NCBI GenBank assembly: GCA_026075535.2
Contig: AP026541.1
Coordinates: 1,364,001 to 1,428,000, forward strand
From: Tricholoma matsutake
Lineage: Eukaryota > Basidiomycota > Agaricomycetes > Agaricales > Tricholomataceae
DNA: 64,000 bases
Direction of reading: 5' to 3'
Part shown: positions 20,266 through 32,459 of the stretch, in pieces
Layout: each line of letters starts with the position of its first letter
Position numbering within the stretch: the first letter of the stretch is position 1
Made by a program: the position numbers and the translations under genes
The notes under the pieces: generated by a model
Database searches by the model: none
What the model was told of the DNA's origin: nothing
What the model saw: the letters and a program-made list of their open reading frames with translations, nothing else

Positions 20266-21504
20266 ATGGATCAGAGTTCTGATGATGACTCCTCCCCATT
20301 CACGCTCATGATGCTACCTAAGGGACATCAGCTCATTGTACGAGGTATCATCCCCACGTCAAACGAGACCCCTACGGCCTTCATCAAGAACCTTCTTCTC
20401 AATCTTCAATCTGAACCTTGCTACCAGGACTTTGCCGACTTTAGCCTTGACGTCCAGCCATTCAGTGAGTGCGCCTCCAATATCTCTTCGGCTTGCTATG
20501 TGGAGATTCTGTCTTCTGGTGAAGTGGAGCCCCGAGTAGATCTCCTTGAGGTTGTCATGGATGTGGTTGTGGAAGCAAGGCCAGAACTAGAGGTTAGGTG
20601 GAGCTCAGGCAAGAAGGGTCGAAGCGACAAGCGTCTGTCCTGCTGCTTGCTCGACATTTATCTGAGTGCTACTGACCGCTCCTCCATTCCACCCGAACAT
20701 CTCCCACTCATAAAAGCACATATTGAAAAGAAGGGTTACAAGATTGCGAGCATCTTTGCATCGTTCGGCGGTCCCCAGATCACATTTCTTCTACCCACTG
20801 ATGCAGATCACTTTAGTGCCCTACAGTTCATCGATGTCCCTGCCAAGGTCTCTAAGGAACATGCCCGAATTGAGCCATTGAAGGAAATCCCCATCCTTCG
20901 ACCCTTCGAGCTCGTCATCAAGGGTGCTCGAGACTATGACTTCCTTGAGGGCGTCCTCAAAAAATGGATTAGGAAGACTGTCCCCCACTCCCTAATTGAA
21001 ACTCGCTTGACACCACTCAACTTGGATCTCTTGATTTTCTCCATGGCAATGTGGGCAGATACAGCTAAAATTATGCACAGTGCCAACTCCTTCCAAGAGC
21101 TTTTTTGCAACCAGCTCTCCATGCCCAGGTTGCTCTGGGACTACAACGATGATCCCCTCAACAAGAACTCTCTTGGTGACCAGGTCACAAAGGGTACTTC
21201 CATGATCAGTGGAAATGTCGCATCGCTGTCTCGTCAGATCCAGGAACTTCATGGGGAGGTCACTGTCATCAGATGCCAGCAGGACGACATGGTATCTCAT
21301 CAAACCAGAATGTACCATGCCATCTCCGACCTCAATGTCCACATGAGCCAGATGCAACAAGCCCTACTCATCCAGGGTCAGGAGTGCCAATTGTGCTCTC
21401 AGATCAGTGACAATGAGTCCAGAGTTAGTAGCCTTTGCGTTGCTGCCATGTTCTCAGATGAGAAGTCGAAGGAGGTAATATCACAAGACTATATCCGAAT
21501 TTGA
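20266..21504 (+). CDS. LINE ORF1-like protein (412 codons)
   Basis: It opens at ATG 20266 with an acidic start (MDQSSDDDSS). The body has no RNA-binding motif that I recognise. The C-terminal third (SRQIQELHGEVTVIRCQQ...SDLNVHMSQMQQALL) looks like a coiled coil. The stop at 21502 is probably a frameshift: in the +1 frame the sequence runs HKTISEFEVSLADKRERL into the next open frame, so ORF1 and the pol part were likely continuous or overlapping. Confidence 0.6.
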   Translation: MDQSSDDDSSPFTLMMLPKGHQLIVRGIIPTSNETPTAFIKNLLLNLQSEPCYQDFADFSLDVQPFSECASNISSACYVEILSSGEVEPRVDLLEVVMDVVVEARPELEVRWSSGKKGRSDKRLSCCLLDIYLSATDRSSIPPEHLPLIKAHIEKKGYKIASIFASFGGPQITFLLPTDADHFSALQFIDVPAKVSKEHARIEPLKEIPILRPFELVIKGARDYDFLEGVLKKWIRKTVPHSLIETRLTPLNLDLLIFSMAMWADTAKIMHSANSFQELFCNQLSMPRLLWDYNDDPLNKNSLGDQVTKGTSMISGNVASLSRQIQELHGEVTVIRCQQDDMVSHQTRMYHAISDLNVHMSQMQQALLIQGQECQLCSQISDNESRVSSLCVAAMFSDEKSKEVISQDYIRI

Positions 21505-21505
21505 G

Positions 21506-22987
21506 GTGTCATTGGCTGACAAAAGGGAGCGTCTCTCGAGCTTCACTAACCAGCTCACTGCAGTTGTAGGACATCCACTCCTTCCCCCTCCCTCCATGCC
21601 AGTGCCTGCCCCTTCCCAACCTCCCTCACCCACTCAACCCCTTCCTCCTCCCCCTCCCCCTGCTCCTACCCTTCCTCCTCCCCCTCCCCCTGCTCCTACC
21701 CTTCCTCCTCCCCCTCCCTCTGCTCCTACCTTTCCCCCCCCTCCACCTTCTCCACCTTCTGATCTAGTCCCTGGTATGCCTTACTCTCCACCCCTGACAG
21801 TGAGTGGACCCAGCAACACACCAAAAAAGAGGAAAATCAGCAAAGATCCAAGCCCATCTGCGTCTCATGTCACATGCTCTGCGTCATCACTGTTGGCCGC
21901 TAGTCAGATGGTCCCGGACCCTGTGGCGGCAGCCAGTTTCACGGACTGTGATGTGGAGATAGTGAGTGCCAACTACACTCCGTTTTTCATTTCTCCGCCT
22001 GTTGACATGGGTGCTCGGTGTGCTAGTAATGAGTCCAATGAAGTTATGCCGACATTGGCCAGCATTGTGGGGCTCAAGGCTGATCGAGGCTGTGCTAGGC
22101 CAGCTGGACGGAGGAGATATTTATTTGATAGTACTACCCATTGTCCTGTTTATACCGCACCCAGCTTTCCTGCCTTTTCATCCTTTCGTACTTTTGTCCG
22201 TGCCCCTCCTTCTTCTTGCTACAAAGGGCTTGTTGTCCCTGCCTCGTTGCCCTCCACCAGTTATGCTTGTCTTGATTTCATGTGCTCTGCCGAACTACCC
22301 CACTCCTCTGTCTATGCTCTGTGTTCTTCCTCCTTACATCATCCTCTATGTCTTGTTCTCATATTCTTGATGTTTGTCAATGCTATGGCAGCGATGCCCA
22401 CTTTTGCTCAGTCTGAGCTCTCTGTTTGTGCCTTGAATGCTAACGGTCTGATGAGCCCTGTTAAATTAGCATTCATTGGGCCACTTCTTATGAAGCTAGC
22501 CCCCCACTTCTTTGCACTCTCAGAGACAAAGACTCAAATGAATGTTGCCTCCAATCTTCAGATCTCTAATTATGAGGTCTTCGAGGAGAGGGCAGTACCA
22601 TGCATTGCTTCACACCTGGTGAAATGGGGAATCATATTAGGTGTCTGAAAGGACATACAGATAGTGGCTCGTGTTCCACTTAATCACATGCCAATCATCA
22701 GTCGTGTTGTTGCTGTTGACATCGTTGTTCCCTCACTGTCGTCTTCTTCCACCTCCTTTATCCATCGTGTTTTTGCTGTTTATGCCCCTTGCGATCCCAG
22801 TGCTGATGACTTATCTCTCAATTTCTGGCCATGTCTTATGGACATAGTCCGAGAGACTAAGACATCGTGGTCCCTTTTTGGTGATCTCAATGCTATGGTT
22901 GCAGCCTTTGAGCGTGCCTCAGACAATGTTCTGGCTCGTTGCGCCTTCAACAAGTTTTTACTGAACACTCATGGTACTGACCTCTGG
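21506..22987 (+). pseudogene. LINE Pro-rich linker and endonuclease N-terminal half
   Basis: After a short coiled region comes a Pro-rich tract (21570-21780) built on 30-bp repeats of CCTCCTCCCCCTCCC type. The APE endonuclease then starts: CALNANGL, FALSETKTQ (catalytic Glu), a stop at 22646, then FAVYAPCDPS and WSLFGDLNAM (Asp/Asn pair). The frame is cut at 22987 by the solo LTR. Confidence 0.8.
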
Positions 22988-23413
22988 TGTAAGGGGACTA
23001 GGGGGGTGCCCTGTGTGTTTTTCCTATTTTTTATGTTCGTCCTATATTTTTCCCCACCTCATTTCCTTCTATTCTTCATTTTCTATGATTTTTCCAGATT
23101 TTATTACTAATTTTCCCTTGCTATCATGTTTGTACATGTTGACACTTTTATATTTAGAGGCGGAGTACCCCTTCCGACACATACCCCTTGGTATGATGTC
23201 ATTCAGTGGCCTTGATCCGCCTATCTCCACCTTTTTCTATTTTTAGGTTATATTTGATTTTTGTCATCTTCACATATACTGGGCATCAGCAAGGGGATCC
23301 TTAGAGTTTTCTCTTCGGATTTCCCTTTGCTAGGTGTGTCCCCAATGCCTGTATTATGTAGTATAATTTTAACTTTGGATTTCCCTTTGCTAGAGGCTTA
23401 GGTTGCCCTTATA
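22988..23413 (+). repeat. Gypsy2 solo LTR inside the LINE
   Basis: A 426-bp LTR starting TGTAAGGGG and ending GCCCTTATA, flanked by the 5-bp duplication TCTGG (22983-22987, 23414-23418). Its length equals that of the solo LTR at 49727-50152 (opposite orientation). The LINE endonuclease resumes directly after it (RNRFIDW...NIIDQVVVS...GSDHRAV). Confidence 0.93.
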
Positions 23414-23418
23414 TCTGG

Positions 23419-25606
23419 CAGATATGTTCAGATCGCAACCGTTTTATTGATTGGACATGCCGTGGTTGGTGTTCAACTGATGGGGGCAACATCATTGATC
23501 AGGTTGTAGTCTCCAGCCACTATCTTCTGGACTCCGAGATTTTGATGGATCCCATGTGGGTCCCAGGCTCCGATCACAGGGCTGTCAAAGCTAGGTACAT
23601 TCTGAAGTCCTCGATCCCTGATATTTCAGCTGTCTCGTCAACTCCATTCATATTGTCCAGACCCCTTCCACCTCCCAGAGTCAAGTATCCCTCCAAAAGA
23701 TGACAAGTACAAGTTCTCTATCTTTTCTGATTCAGTGGACCACTTGGTGGCATCAAACTCTGTGTCGCTTCAGGTCGAGATCATGAATGATGAGTTGTAC
23801 ATCGAAAGATACAAGCTGCTGACCACACTCATCAAACAGGCAGCAGTAGATACCTTTGGTCAGAATAGACCCTACAGGTTTGTTGAAAGGAAGGTCATGT
23901 CTCCTCGTATCAGGGAACTGGTTGCTCACATTAGACATCTTGGTGGAGCTATCTCACAGTCCAAGGGTGATTCTTGCCAGATGTCCTATGGCTCGCACAT
24001 GGTCCTCAACCAGTACTCGGCTCAGTTTGCACTTCTCGATAATTTGCCTTTTGAATCCATCACCAAATACCTGCTTGATGCCAGGCGCAAATGCCACAAA
24101 GAACTTTACGCCACTAAGAAGGCTGAAATTCTTGAACGCACCAGGTGTTATGACATGCATCAAATAAGGGGAGTACTTTTTGGTGGTTCTTCAAAGAAGT
24201 TAATGTCTGGGTCTGCTTCCTTTGTTCCTCTTCCTATGGCAATTAACTCCACAGCAATACCTGGTGTTATTGTGACTGACCCTGCGTCTGTGGCAGAGGA
24301 GACTTCACCAGGCTTTACACACACTCAGTACCTCCTAATAAGCCCAAGCCCTGGCTCACGACACCTTTGGTCTGTGCTGTCAAATGTCGTGTCCTGGATG
24401 ACCCCTTTGTGTGGCCAATCGCAGCGACTTTGGTCGACTTCCGTGCCATGCTTCGTAAAGGAAATCCTCATCCTTCACCTGGTCCAGATGGGTGGGAGAA
24501 ATGGTGCATCAAGAATCTGTCGGATGGAGTTCTTGGGCTTGTGCTTGACCTGCACAACTACTCAGTCATCAATGCGAGTTTCCCTGGGGATGTGAAAGAT
24601 ACCCACCTCACCTATTTCCACAAACGTGGAATCTGCACTGACCTGTCAAATTAGAGAGGCCTTCTCATATCTAACTTTTTAGCCAACTCGCCCATGACCT
24701 GGCTCAACTTCAAGCTGTCACCTTACACAGCCTGCAAAGGTATCATCCTGGAGACCCAAGTTGCCACACAGCCAGGGGTCCAAACTTGTGATCTCATGAG
24801 TTTCCTTAGCAGGCTAAAAACGTGGAGCCATCAGACGAAAACCCCTCTCTATCTTCTGAAGCAAGATCAGATGAAAGGCTTTGACTACCTTGCTCCGCAG
24901 GGTTTTTATGATGCCTGTGCAGCATATGGTTTACCCTCTGCTATTGCTGATCTAGATTGTGCTGCCCAGTCCTCAACACGTTGCTTTCCTTGGATGGCAT
25001 TTGGCATCACTGATCCCATTGTAGTGGAAGGTGTCACCAAGCAAGGCAGGCCAATGTCACCGTTCAAGGCCACCATCACCACCAGCCTTGGACATTGTTA
25101 CCTGGATGATCTGGCATCCTCTGACCCTGACTGTGTTGTCATCCAAAGCATGTCAAAATCAGCTGATGATCCTCATCTCCCAGATGATGCTGTTTCACTT
25201 CATTTCACCATGGCTGAGGCTACTGACGACTCATATGTTGCAGCTCTGACATTCCCAGCTCTCCAACGCTTCACGCTCGCTATGGAGCGCTTTCAGTTCC
25301 TTTACGGGTGGCTCACCTTGTGGGAGAAGACGACCCTGCATATTCTCAATGGTCCTGGCATACCACCAAAAACCCTCCCACTCCAATCAATCACAAACAT
25401 CCCTGGAACTGACCCCTGGATGATCACTGAGCATGAGGTTCCTGTATCCACTAACGAGTTCAATTTTTTATGGGCACAGGTTGACGATCCCAAAAACCGC
25501 TACCTGGAGCTTGTAGATATTATTGACTCCTTCTCCTTCCCAGCCTTCTCAATCTGCACCCCTTTCACCCTTATTTGCAAGATTGTATCACAGAACGTCA
25601 TTTCAT
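23419..25606 (+). pseudogene. LINE endonuclease C-terminus and reverse transcriptase
   Basis: Endonuclease ends with GGNIIDQVVVSSHYLL and PGSDHRAVKA. RT blocks: HPSPGPDGWEKW (24470-24510), LLKQDQMKGFDYLAPQGFYD as motif A, KQGRPMSPFKATITTSLGHC as motif B, and EATDDSYVAALTFPALQRF as motif C. Motif C reads ATDD rather than the usual Y/F-A-D-D. Frameshifts near 24350 and a stop at 24652 interrupt it; a further stop lies at 25606. Confidence 0.82.
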
Positions 25607-25650
25607 GATGTTGAGCACTACTCTCTCTCCAACCAATCCTCCATGATGAT

Positions 25651-27042
25651 GTGATTAGGCTGGATCAAAGAATCATGAAGCACGTGCATGCTATTCATGG
25701 CTTTCCATTCTGCCCCTCGTCTTTGGTGTCCACTCTCCCCTTGGCTCTCAGTGGCTTTGACTTTCTGTCCCTAGCGCGCATCAATGCTGGTATTGCCATT
25801 GACGGTCTCGCATGGGATCTCAACCACCACATTCTGGCCTACAGGACAATGGCGCTTATCACATTGGCAGACTGGACTTATCAGATTAACAGATGTGTAT
25901 ACCCCCTCGATCATGAGGGCTTGAGCAGGTCATTCACTCATTTTACAGACTCAATCCCTGTTGCGTGGATCATCGTGCACAGTCAAATGTCGAAACTAGG
26001 TCTAAGCCTTCATCAAACTGATCAGAGTCACTTACTTGATGGGCAATGCTCCATATCTCATGCTCTGTCTCTCATCAAGCTGTCTAACCCCCAAGTTGAA
26101 CACCCAACCGACCCTGCCATTTGGTCGATTCGGTCCATGGGTTGCTGTTTGCTGAGTCACATTGGTACCTGGACTGTTAATTGTCAGGGCCTCACCACCT
26201 TTGTTGTCAGAGCCCTCCCAACAGGAAATTGGTCATTTGCGCAAAGGAAAAATTGGGGTTTGTTCAAGAGCTTCTTCTCCCTGGCCCGCATCGGAGCGCT
26301 CTTCTCTGGTCCTGCCAACTTGTTGCTCTCTCGGTCCCTTAGACAGCAACAGGCTGAGGAATACATTTGGTCCATTGTGTTGGCTAATCACTTTCTCCCT
26401 TCTGAAGTATCTCAGGGCACCCAACTATGGGGTACCGAGGGCTCCATGCTCCCTGCATCTGCTGGCCCTCTTGAGGACAAATTGGTCACATCTGCAGTTA
26501 CTGGCCCACGCACCATTGTTATGAAACTTCTTGGGTGCAACACATCTATTCTCCATGGTGAGCTGGTTGGAATCATTGGCGGACTCGTCCTCTCGGACAC
26601 TGGAGACTGCTCCACCATGATCTACATGGACCACCTCAACTCCACTAGACTCATTGATGACAGCTGGACTTCTGTCAACGTTGATGCTCGTCTTCGCCAC
26701 ATGAACGGTCGCGCTTACTATAGATGGATACTCCACCTTTTGGGCTCTCGACAGGTGGCTGTCCTCTATACCAAAGGCCATTCAGCTGAGTCGTCCATTC
26801 CTTCCATTCTCAATTCCTCTGCCAATCACTATGCATCTAAGTCACAATGTATTCTCTGCTCCTTGCCCCACGCTCCACTCCCCACTTTCTTCATGGATCA
26901 GTTCACCTTCTTCACATCTTCTGACAGCTGGATAGAGTCGAACATAAGAAGCTTCACTGATCAATTGCTTTCAGCCCGATGCTCTAGTGAGCTGGAACGG
27001 AAGCATGGTCTTTGACTCGTTCAATTCCTTTATGACCCCACC
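25651..27042 (+). pseudogene. LINE RT C-terminus and RNase H, 3' truncated
   Basis: RNase H blocks: ILHGELVGIIGGLVLSD (catalytic Glu), MIYMDHLNSTRLIDD (Asp), AYYRWI and VLYTKGHS. The terminal block reads LNSSANHYASK, in which the usual catalytic Asp is Asn. The frame stops at 27015 (at a likely Trp) and homology would continue, but a Gypsy1 LTR starts at 27043. Confidence 0.8.
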
Positions 27043-27444
27043 TGTTAGGGCGACACCCACTATCTGCTAGCTAAGACCGTGTGGGTTCTCTCTACAAGAA
27101 GGGGGTGGGATCCACGCTCGTGATGGGGGAATTGATGGTTTTGATGCGAGGGGTTATTAATAGGTGAGTTTGTTGAAATATGCCTTTCACACCGAAAACG
27201 TAGGTGGAATACCTAAGAGAACACAACTGGGGTCCCCTAGGCATATATTTAGGGTTTATATACTATGTTACATATATTGTACATTGTTGTTACCGACACA
27301 CTCATACATGTGCGTACATTTTGATGCGTGCAAAATAAAATTCTCACGCTATCAAAATGTAGCGTCATTTGGCATCATGTAGCGTAATTCGACATAATAA
27401 AATAAAAATGAAAGTTTATTAGGAAATGGGGTGGTTTCCTAACA
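27043..27444 (-). repeat. Gypsy1 3' LTR (minus copy)
   Basis: 402 bp with TGTTAGG/CCTAACA termini. It is the reverse complement of the LTR at 35117-35498, with about 20 extra bp (gcgtcatttggcatcatgta). Confidence 0.9.
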
Positions 27445-27455
27445 TTACCCCCCTT

Positions 27456-30001
27456 TTATGCCTCGACTTCCAGGTGAGAAAATATTATGTTTGTCCCCTC
27501 TGTGAAATTTTGGTAAGGCCGGAATTTCATCCCCTCATACACCATTCTCACAATGCGACACGGAGCATTCGGATTACGTTTAAAGAATTGGGCAATCGTG
27601 TTATGCGCTCGCTTACAATTCTCTTTGGGTTCCCATGAATTATTTTTGTCGGTATAGTTTTTCCACTTTATTAAGAACTCCAATTTGTTCTGTCAAAGAT
27701 GTGAGTCTAGAATTTCTTCAACTATGTATTCTGGAGCACCTTCTACTATTATCGGAGGTTGCGGAGTAGTTTGTTGGCCAGGAATAGTGGGCGGACGGTA
27801 AGGGCATAGGCGGGATATGTTAAGTTCGGGATCAATCTTAAATGATCAGGGTAATTTTAGCACTACCGCATTAGGTGAGATCACTTTAGAGATCGCATAT
27901 GGGCCAACTTGTTTCTCCGTAAGGTTCTTCAGAGGTCATGGAATATTCAAGTCCTTGGTACTAAGCCATACCAAGTCACCAACTTTGTACTCTGGAGCGC
28001 ATGCTCGAGTACGATCCACGTGTCGCATCATGTCATCATGTGCTTTCTTCAATGCCACCTCTGCTTCCTCTTGTACCCTTTGCATCTTAGATACAAAATC
28101 TTCTACCGACTGTACTTTGACTTCCCTTCTGGGTTCTACTCCCATGCGAGGATAATATCCATAATTTGCGAAAAAGGGTGACATACAAGTAGCCGAATGG
28201 AATTTGTTATTGTGGGAAAATTCGGCAATTGCCAATTATTTGGGCCAGTCGGTTTGTCGGTAGTTGACAAACATATGTAGGTACTGCTCCAACTCCTGAT
28301 TCATTCTCTCTGTCTGCCCATCAGTCTGCGGGTGATATGCCATAGATAATTTAGTTTGAATTCCCAATATGTTGTTTAGTTCTCACATAAACATGGAAGC
28401 AAATTGTGGTCCGCAATCAGAGATAACAGTATTGGGTAACCCATGTAACCACCATACCTGATTTAGATAGAGGCACGCCAAGCCTAATGATGAGGTTTCT
28501 GTAGTAGTAGGAATAATATGGACCTCCTTTGTAAAGCGGTCACATACTACAAATATTGCATCGTACCCTTGAGCCTCGGGTAATCCAGTAATAAAATCCA
28601 CAGATATATCTCGCCATGGCACTTTAGGTATAGGGTTTGGCATTAATTTTGCTGCAGGTTTCTCTGGAAATTTCTTCCCCCTCATGCACGTATCACATCC
28701 ATCCACACACCCCAACACATACTTTGAAATTCCGGGCCACCAATAATTTCTCATTACTAATTCCAATGTCTTCCATCTTCCTGGGTGTCTGGCAATCGGC
28801 GTATTGTGATGTAACTGGACAATCTCCCTTCACAAATCCTGATCCTTTGGTACATACACTTTTCCTCGAAGCAACACCAACCCTTGTTCCTCAGCCCATT
28901 TGTCTCCTTGATATTACCTTTCTTCTCTCCCTTCAGAGCTTTCACGGCTTCCACTACTTCACCGTCCATTTCCGAACATTGTCTAATTTTAGACAACATT
29001 TCCATTTCCGAGCTATCTATTAATAGATGCCCTTGACACATAGCGCAAATGCGAAAGTATTCGGGTTTGAGTAAGGTAACATTTATATTGTCCTCCTCCA
29101 CCCCCCTTTTATCATCAATAGGTCTGGATAAGGCATCTGCTTTCCTCATTAAGCTTCCTGCTTTATGGACCAAGTGAAAGTTGAAACGCAATAGGAATAG
29201 TGCCCAACGTGCTTGCCGGCGATTAAGCTTTTTAGTGGACATGAAGTATTGCAGATTTTGATGATCCATCCAGATCTCAATTTGATGCGTACATCCCTCC
29301 AAATAATCCCTCCACGCCTCCAATGCTCGTATTATCCCCAACATCTCTTTGTCATGCACATCATAATTCCTCTCCACATCATTCAACCCTTTTGACAAGT
29401 ATGCACAAGGATGCCATTTGTCATCTTTGCACAGCATTGATAATACCGCTCCAGTAGCAAAATCGGATGCATCAGATTCCACTCGCAAAGGGCATGTGAA
29501 ATCTACTGGGGCCAATATTGGTCCCTCCACAAACTTCCTCTTCAACTCCTCAAATGCTGTCTGCTGCTGCTCTCCCCACCTCCACACTACTCCCTTTCAT
29601 GTAAGGTTATGTAAGGGTGCGGCAATTTTAGAAAAATTGTGCACAAAGCGACGATAATAATTTGTGAGTCCCAAGAAGGCTTGAACCTCCTTGACATGGG
29701 TGGGTGCAGGCCAATCTGTGATTGCCTGTACCTTGATCGGATCCATTTTGATCCCGTCAGGGCCGATCAATAATCCTAGGAACTCGATCTTGCTTGCCTC
29801 AAACACACACTTCTCTGGTTTCAAAAATAGATTGTTCTCTGCCAACCTCTGTAACACCTCCTGCACTATCGCCTCATGATTCTCTTCATCCTCTGTGAAT
29901 ATCAGAATGTCGTCAATAAATATTATTACCACGCCTTTGTCTATTATGTCCTTGAAAATGTCATTCATCATATTTTGAAAGGTCGGGGGACTATTAGTCA
30001 T
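27456..30001 (-). pseudogene. Gypsy1 pol (RT-RNase H-integrase-chromodomain), minus copy
   Basis: On the minus strand: MTNSPPTFQNMMNDIFKD, an intact catalytic box IIFIDDILIF, FLGLTNYYRRFVHNFSKIA, RNase H (VESDASDFATGAVLS, HDKEMLGIIRALE, WMDHQNLQYF), integrase zinc and core (NYWWPGISKYVLGCVDGCDTC, VDFITGLPEAQGYDAIFVVCD, VISDCGPQF), and a C-terminal chromodomain (MEFLIKWKNYTDKNNSWEP). Frameshifts and stops occur near 28750, 28380, 28240 and 27700. The RT active site is better preserved here than in the plus copy. Confidence 0.9.
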
Positions 30002-30002
30002 C

Positions 30003-30170
30003 CCCTGTCGTCTCTGGCTGTACTTCCACTTGTCTGGGCTGTGATGCTGCCAATACTGCCAATACTGACACTAATTGCGACATTTGCACTGTGAGCGCAT
30101 CAATTTTCGCCTCTAGTGCTGGTATGGGAACAGGATTAGGACCAGGATTAGAAGTTGAAGGTTCGGACAT
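30003..30170 (-). pseudogene. Gypsy1 gag start (minus copy), fused to RT by deletion
   Basis: ATG at 30170 opens MSEPSTSNPGPNPVPIPALE and runs about 56 codons to ...VEVQPETT. The next base pairs belong to the RT (GMTNSPP). The deletion removed most of gag, the protease and the RT fingers. Confidence 0.8.
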
Positions 30171-30214
30171 AATTGTAGAATCTGTAATGAATCACTTCTT
30201 TGACAAATTCAAAA

Positions 30215-31193
30215 TGTTCCCATACCAGCACTAGAGGCAAAAATTGATGCGCTCACAGTGCAAATGTCGCAATTAGTGTCAGTATTGGCAGCATCACAGC
30301 CCAGACAAGTGGAAGTACAGCCAGAGACAACAGGAGAAAGAGATGATGAGATGGAGGAGATGGTGGAGTGGATATCGCAGGAGGATGAGATGGTGGAGAA
30401 ATCTGGAAATGGAAAAGCGCGCTTACCTAAGTATGCGCCCCTGCAAATCTTTGACGGTACCATGGAGAATACAAAATCCTTCATCAGCTCTATAGTATTG
30501 TACATCCATGGGAGGAAGCCCGAGTTTCATACAGCTGAGTCTAGGATTATGTTTGCTCTCTCATACATTCAGGGGGGGAAAGCACAGTTCTGGAGAAATG
30601 AGGCTATTAATCAAATTGCCACGGGAAATAAACCTTTTGCAACCTTCAAGGAATTTCTGGAGAGATTGGAGGCACAGTTTGGAGACCCTAATCCAAAGGC
30701 GACAGGTAATGCTAAATTAAAGACCATGCGCCAAGGTTCCTTAACAGCAGATGAATTTATTTTGCAGTTCAAAGCAGAAGCTTCGCAAACGGACATGGGA
30801 GAAGCCACGTTGGTAGAGTTTTTGAAAGCAGGATTAAATCCCTCTTTATTCAAGTCTATCTACCGACTACCTTCTATGCCAGAGAAGTTGGACGAGTGGT
30901 ATAATTGGGCAATGCACCTTGACCAGCAATATCAGCAGGAACAGGCAGAGTCAAAGTTGATGTATGGAAGTAGTGAATTTGGAAAGTCATCAGGAAGAAA
31001 GTCCGAGAAAGGAAAGGCACCTCAGGTGCAAGCTCCGAGGGCACAGCCACTGGCCATGGCAGTGACACCTATAGTTACGGAGTCAGCAGCACCAGCAGAG
31101 GCAATGGAGGTTGATCAAGTGGGGAGACGAGCCCCACTTAAATGTTTTAACTGTGGGCAGTTAGGACACATTTCTAAGTATTGCAAGCAGTAG
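30215..31193 (+). pseudogene. Gypsy1 Gag (plus copy), start missing
   Basis: The sequence enters gag after the ATG (homology begins at tgttcccata, 30215) and stays open to 31193. It covers a retrotransposon Gag core (PPLQIFDGTMENTKSFISS-like, AQFWRNEAINQI, FLERLEAQFGDPN, DEFILQFKAEASQTDM) and ends with a CCHC knuckle CFNCGQLGHISKYC near 31143-31184. A stop at 31191 separates it from the protease frame. Confidence 0.88.
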
Positions 31194-32459
31194 AGAAAGA
31201 TCAGGGGAGCTACAATCAAGGAAGTGAAGCAGGAGGAAGGCAAGCAGGAGAATTTTGTGGAAGAGTCCCAGTGAAGGTTTCCCCATTGGTGACCCAGAAT
31301 CGTTACAATGTATTAGTATCCGAGGAAACCCAGAGTAAATCAGAAAAGGAAATTGAGGAGGAGTACAACTGTTGCGAATCACGCAACAAAGAAAATTGTC
31401 ACATGTCATTTCCGAAAACCCCTAAATTCTTTATTCACTCTGCGCAAATAGAACCCGAAATTACCTTGACTGTGGGACTGAAGACAGTGGACACGCATGC
31501 AGCTATTGATGTGGAAGCATTGCTTGACAGTGGTGCTACAGGATTATTTATTAATCGATCCTTAATTACCGGAAATGGTATTAACACATGCAAGCTGGTG
31601 CAACCTATAATGGTGTACAATATTGTACAATATTGACGGAACAGTCAATTGTGGAGGAACTATCAAGGAGGAGGTGACTATGGTACTAAAGTATCAGGAG
31701 CATCAGGAGCGAGCCGTATTCAAAGTGTGTGATCTTGGGAAAACCAATCTAATAATAGGATGTCCATGGTTACAGAAGCATAATCCCGAAATTGATTGGA
31801 AAACTGGGAAAGTACAAATGATTTGTTGTTCTAAGGAATGGAATGTGTATGGGAGGAAGATGAAGAAAGAAAAAAGGAAAAAGAAAGAGAAAGAATGTCC
31901 GAGGAAGTATTCTGTTACGGTGGAGGAAGTGGAGGATGAGGAAATGCCAAATGGGGAAGTTCCGATCATGATCAAGAAAGAAGAGCAGAAGCAAACCTTT
32001 AGAGCAGTTCGTGGAGGACAGTCGTGGGACAAGAATATTGTGAAGGTGGAGAAGCCAGTGGAGGAATGGGTGCCAAAAGTGTATCATGAACATTTGTCAG
32101 TGTTCCAAAAGAAGGAGTCTGGGCGAATGCCGGTGTGGAAGCCATGGGATCATGCGATTGAGATGAAGCCAGGGTTTGTGCTGAAGAAGTCGAAGGTATA
32201 TCCGTTATCTCTGATGGAACAAGAAGAAGTGGATGCATTCCTGAAGGAGCAATTGTGCAAAGGATACATACGACCTTCGAAATCACCGCAGATGTCACCA
32301 ATATTCTTCGTGCCCAAAAAAGACCAAAGGAAGAGGATGTGTACCGATTATAGGTATCTGAATGAGTGGACAGTGAAGAACGCGTACCCCCTGCCATTGA
32401 TCTCAGAAATAAGTGTTAAGGTGGGAAAAGCCAAGGTCTTTACAAAATTGGATTTATGA
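31181..32459 (+). pseudogene. Gypsy1 protease and RT N-terminus (plus copy)
   Basis: Protease site VEALLDSGATGLFINRS at about 31530. A perfect 10-bp tandem duplication (GTACAATATT, 31617-31636) shifts the frame in the middle of MVYNIDGTVN. RT fingers follow ([56 protein letters not shown]), ending at TGA 32457-32459. The minus-oriented copy at 13740 has Arg at this place, so the stop is CGA to TGA. Confidence 0.88.

Larger units (their letters stand above)
20266..27042 (+). mobile_element. LINE (non-LTR retrotransposon) with EN, RT and RNase H, degraded
   Basis: The order ORF1-like protein, APE-type endonuclease, reverse transcriptase, RNase H is that of Tad/I-type LINEs. The endonuclease is split by a solo LTR (22988-23413). 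Stops and frameshifts break the frame (21502, about 22646, 24652, 25606). The 3' end is cut by a Gypsy1 LTR at 27043, so no tail is visible. The clade is inferred from domain order. Confidence 0.85.

Noticed and set aside
21600..21780. Pro-rich protein as a separate gene
   Set aside because: It is the linker between ORF1-like sequence and endonuclease in the LINE; the frame continues directly into the endonuclease.
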